Positions 7,995-10,104 of a stretch of 10,104 nucleotides of DNA are shown here, in pieces. Under the pieces are notes generated by a model. It ran no database searches, was not told the DNA's origin, and saw only the letters and a program-made list of their open reading frames with translations. The position numbers were made by a program, and so were the translations under genes. Within the stretch, counting starts at the first letter, position 1; each line of letters begins with the position of its first letter. Source of the DNA: Chloroflexota bacterium (GTDB lineage Bacteria; Chloroflexota; Limnocylindria; Limnocylindrales; CSP1-4); the NCBI GenBank assembly GCA_021812735.1, contig JAKAMV010000280.1, forward strand, positions 1-10,104, in the 5' to 3' direction.

Positions 7995-8942
7995 ATGTTT
8001 CGTCCTCATCGCATCCTGTTGATCGTCTCACTGCTGGCACCGGTCATCGCCTGCGCACAGGGCCTCGTGCTGCCCAGGTGGTCGGGACACGGAGGAGGCG
8101 GTTCGACGTCGGCCGTGAACGCGCTCGGGCAATCGAGCGTGAGCCTCACCGCGCCCTCCTTCACGGCGACGAACCCATCCGCGCCCGGGCTCATCCTCGA
8201 CAACCAGAGCCAGCTCTGCTGGGCAACGACCACCCCGGGCGTGTGCGACGCGTGGATGGACATGCACCCCGGCGGGAACCTGTCGCTGCGCGTTCCGGCG
8301 GCCGTGGACAACCAGTTCAACCTCAGGACCAATGGCCCAAGCAGCGGCCAGGCCCAGATTTACGCCTCGGCCGCAGTTGGTGGGACGTCCTATATCCAAG
8401 CGGCCGGAGACGCCGGCTCGGTGAACATTTCCGCCACCACGAACACGATGGAGGCCGGATTGTACCTCCAAGTGTCGTCCCTCAACATGGCCCCGACGCT
8501 ATGGTCGAGTGGAGAGCTCGATCTGGCGACCAGCGGCAACACCATAGGGCTTGGCTCCGGCGCCCAGTCCCTGAACCAGGCGTGGATGAACATCAGCCTC
8601 AATGCCCCCGGAAACGGCGGCGCGATCGTCGCCGGCACCAACAGCTACTTCACCTACGCGACCAAGTGCGACCTTCGCGGGGCGCCCGGGTCCGGCACCT
8701 GCTCGGACGGCGCTGGCGTCGCCACGATTGCTGCCGGCACCAACACACTGACGATCACGGACCCGCTTGTGGTGTTCAGTGGCGTTGTCGGGCAGCCGAT
8801 CTCCCAGGTCGTCGCTACGCTGCAGCGCCTAGACTCCGGGTGTACCTTCATCCAAGCGATCCCGGTCGCGGTGGGCTCGTTCGCGATCCATGCCAACGCC
8901 AACTGCGCCGCGAACACCAACGTGACCTGGGAACTGCACTAA
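7995..8942 (+). CDS. Exported beta-rich phage appendage-like protein with lipobox-like cysteine
   Basis: 315 residues, starting at ATG 7995 behind AAGGAG. I do not recognise a named family. Residues 1-22 are a signal peptide: basic n-region (RPHR), hydrophobic core (ILLIVSLLAPVIA), then Cys20 in VIAC, which fits a lipobox. Cleavage after the ACA at 19-21 by signal peptidase I is also possible. The mature part is Gly/Ser/Thr/Asn-rich and beta-prone. It contains a segment (NTIGLGSGAQSLNQAWMNI) resembling repeats in phage fibres and spikes, and a C-terminal region (about 240-315) resembling small beta knobs that end virion fibres. The other six cysteines fall in close pairs (75/84, 225/236, 283/304), as expected of disulphides in an oxidising compartment. 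Gaps of 9 bases upstream and 23 downstream suggest one transcript. Inferred: a surface or virion appendage partner of the preceding fibre-like protein. A prophage-encoded host surface lipoprotein is the alternative. Confidence 0.75.
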   Translation: MFRPHRILLIVSLLAPVIACAQGLVLPRWSGHGGGGSTSAVNALGQSSVSLTAPSFTATNPSAPGLILDNQSQLCWATTTPGVCDAWMDMHPGGNLSLRVPAAVDNQFNLRTNGPSSGQAQIYASAAVGGTSYIQAAGDAGSVNISATTNTMEAGLYLQVSSLNMAPTLWSSGELDLATSGNTIGLGSGAQSLNQAWMNISLNAPGNGGAIVAGTNSYFTYATKCDLRGAPGSGTCSDGAGVATIAAGTNTLTITDPLVVFSGVVGQPISQVVATLQRLDSGCTFIQAIPVAVGSFAIHANANCAANTNVTWELH

Positions 8943-8953
8943 CCCCACCCTAT

Positions 8954-8958
8954 GGAGG
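8954..8958 (+). promoter_or_regulatory. Ribosome binding site deciding the start at 8966
   Basis: GGAGG lies 7 bases before ATG 8966. A nearer ATG at 8952 overlaps this site and has no ribosome site of its own, so 8966 is preferred. Confidence 0.7.
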
Positions 8959-8965
8959 ACCCGCC

Positions 8966-9691
8966 ATGGCAAACACCTGGACCTATCCCGCAGCCGCACT
9001 CGACCCCGACCGCCAGCGCGTCGCCGCGGCAACCTGCACCACCGGCACGGAGGTGCCGCAGTACGTCCCTGGAGAGGGGCTGGACCTGAAGGGGCTCCAG
9101 GCGGTCCAGGTCGCAATCGAGGGGCCGCGGGCGACCGGGACCGCGACCTGCACCGGGGTCGCCCCGGGGCAGACGCTCGTCGTCAACGGCGTCGCGTTCA
9201 CGGCCGTGGCGGCCTCCCCCGGCCCGGGCCAGTTCCTGGTCGGCGCGTCCGACGTGGCCACCGCGGCGAACCTGGCCGCGGCCATCGCGACGAGCCGACT
9301 CGCCGGCGTCGTCGGCGCCGTCACCGCGACGGCGGCCACCAACGTCGTCACGATCGTGTCGATCGTGACCGGTCCAGCGGGCAACACGATCGCGCTCGCG
9401 CAGGCCGGAGGCGCCATCGCGCTCTCGGGCGCGACGCTCGCCGGCGGTGTGGTGCTCGTCATCGGCGCGACCGCGACGCTGGCGGCCTACGTCGTGAACC
9501 CGGCCACCGGGACGGCCAACCGAGCGCCGGACCTCGACGTGACGCTCGTCGCGGGTCTCGCGAGCCAGTCGAGCGGCGCCTACTCGGTCAACGGAGGGGC
9601 CGCCCGCGTCCTCTGGTTGCCGAGCGGGGTCGGTGCTGCCTGCACCGTCTTCGTCATGGGAAGCCCGCGTCCGACCCTCCTCGGCGGCTGA
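8966..9691 (+). CDS. Putative phage virion protein with inserted small beta domain
   Basis: 241 residues, ATG 8966 to TGA 9689-9691, with no signal peptide. Residues about 55-157 resemble a small beta domain seen in many phage tail and structural proteins. Its hallmarks are VAPGQTLVVNGVAFTAVAA, then a segment with a VGASDVATAANLAAAI helix, then VTATAATNVVTIVSIVTGPA followed by GNTIALA and LSGATLAGG. Flanking segments 1-54 (ending LDLKGLQAVQVAIEGP) and 158-241 (ATLAAYVVNPATG, APDLDVTLVAG, VLWLPSGVGAACTVFVMG) look like two halves of one beta-sandwich, so the middle domain appears inserted. Inferred role: head or tail decoration or adaptor protein, from position after the fibre-like genes and this fold resemblance. 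I cannot name a specific family. The product probably stays in the cytoplasm for virion assembly, unlike its two upstream neighbours. Confidence 0.7.
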   Translation: MANTWTYPAAALDPDRQRVAAATCTTGTEVPQYVPGEGLDLKGLQAVQVAIEGPRATGTATCTGVAPGQTLVVNGVAFTAVAASPGPGQFLVGASDVATAANLAAAIATSRLAGVVGAVTATAATNVVTIVSIVTGPAGNTIALAQAGGAIALSGATLAGGVVLVIGATATLAAYVVNPATGTANRAPDLDVTLVAGLASQSSGAYSVNGGAARVLWLPSGVGAACTVFVMGSPRPTLLGG

Positions 9692-9700
9692 CGGGTCGTC

Positions 9701-10104
9701 GTGGGCGGGCTCGCCGGAGCGCTCGAGGAGCAGCTCGCCGGCGGTCACGGCGTACCGCCGGGCTTGGCGTCGGTCATCAGCGCGGCCTTCGCCGCCTCGA
9801 TGCCGCCGCCGCCGGCGAGCTGCTCGAGCGCGGCCGCGCGCTGGCCGCCCGCTGGTGGGCGGTCCCGGCCCTCCTGGTGCTGGTGGGCATCCTGCTGACC
9901 TGGTGGCTCGAGGAGGGCCAGGTCCGGCTCGAGGCGGAGGCCCGGCTCAGGGCCGAGGGGCTGCTGGTGGCGGAGCAGGCCAGGGGTCGGACCCTGGAGG
10001 CCGAGGCCCGCCGGCTGGCCGGGGCCAACCAGGAGCTCGCCGCCGAGCTCGAGCGGGCGAGCGCCGCCGCGCCGGGCGCCCGGGTGACCGGGACGGTGTC
10101 GGCC
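9701..10104 (+). CDS. Possible small membrane plus coiled-coil protein (spanin-like?), frame-broken and 3' partial
   Basis: No single frame gives a complete gene. GTG 9701 opens a frame with a natural-looking start (VGGLAGALEEQL, then LASVISAAFAA), but it degenerates after about 9797 and stops at TGA 9896-9898. The frame containing 9841 then looks coding to the window edge: ELLERGRALAARWW, a hydrophobic segment AVPALLVLVGILL (about 9853-9909), an acidic turn WLEEGQ, and a long Glu/Ala/Arg-rich helix with heptad character ending near a VTGTVSA segment at 10104. That frame has no ATG, GTG or TTG upstream within the 300 bases checked. A one-base indel near 9785-9815, in a run of CCG repeats, would join the two parts into one protein. 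Arg before and Glu after the hydrophobic segment predict an N-inside orientation. Topology resembles phage inner-membrane spanins (Rz-like), but many small phage membrane proteins look similar. No clear ribosome site precedes 9701. Confidence 0.4.

Noticed and set aside
2090..8962. A 7.6-kb open frame (2090-9691) overlapping the giant gene, fibre gene and the next gene in another frame
   Set aside because: It is Arg/Gly/Pro-rich with no recognisable motif and lacks the codon pattern of the real genes. Stop codons are rare in such GC-rich DNA. Only its last part, from ATG 8966, is a real gene.
8943..8965. Possible terminator or promoter in the largest intergenic gap
   Set aside because: The gap is 23 bases, with no stem-loop or T-run. 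It holds only the ribosome site of the next gene.
8939..9748. A 269-codon minus-strand open frame over the last virion gene
   Set aside because: It is Arg/Gly/Asp-rich, without motifs, and antisense to a gene with a good ribosome site and a recognisable domain.

Overview
The window is a very GC-rich stretch (well over two thirds G+C, almost every third codon position G or C) of bacteriophage or prophage DNA. All recognisable genes are on the plus strand and look like the tail and DNA-ejection module of a podovirus-like phage. Base composition and codon use would suit a high-GC host such as a myxobacterium (Anaeromyxobacter-like) or another high-GC proteobacterium. No host gene or attachment site is present, so the host is an inference only.

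Layout: (1) Positions 3-6269 hold one huge open frame that enters from the left edge. It is a large phage 'polyvalent' protein with two GGDEF-like modules, an LPD3-like domain, a zinc-metallopeptidase motif (HETFH) and the long helical C-terminal half typical of giant virion/ejection proteins. Codon statistics show that the true reading frame switches for about 190 bases (about 1279-1473), where the correct frame meets a TAG. This means paired indels, a frameshift, or a split gene. (2) 6273-7985 encodes a 570-residue tail-fibre-like protein: a signal-peptide-like N-terminus, a T7 gp17-type connector domain, 50 uninterrupted Gly-X-Y triplets containing a perfect 90-bp tandem duplication, and a C-terminal region with Asp-box-like repeats. 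(3) 7995-8942 encodes a second exported-looking, beta-rich appendage protein with a lipobox-like cysteine and three close cysteine pairs. (4) 8966-9691 encodes a putative virion protein with a small beta domain apparently inserted into a host domain. (5) 9692-10104 holds a probable small membrane/coiled-coil protein (possibly a spanin-like lysis protein) that is split across two frames and runs off the right edge.

The genes are packed with gaps of 3, 9, 23 and 9 bases, as in one late phage operon. No promoter, terminator, tRNA, CRISPR array or insertion sequence was found. On general phage knowledge, the giant protein would be packaged and ejected with the DNA, and the fibre-like proteins would recognise the host. 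The unexpected parts are the GGDEF-like pair in the giant protein, the signal peptides on two appendage-like proteins, and the two places where the reading frame appears broken.
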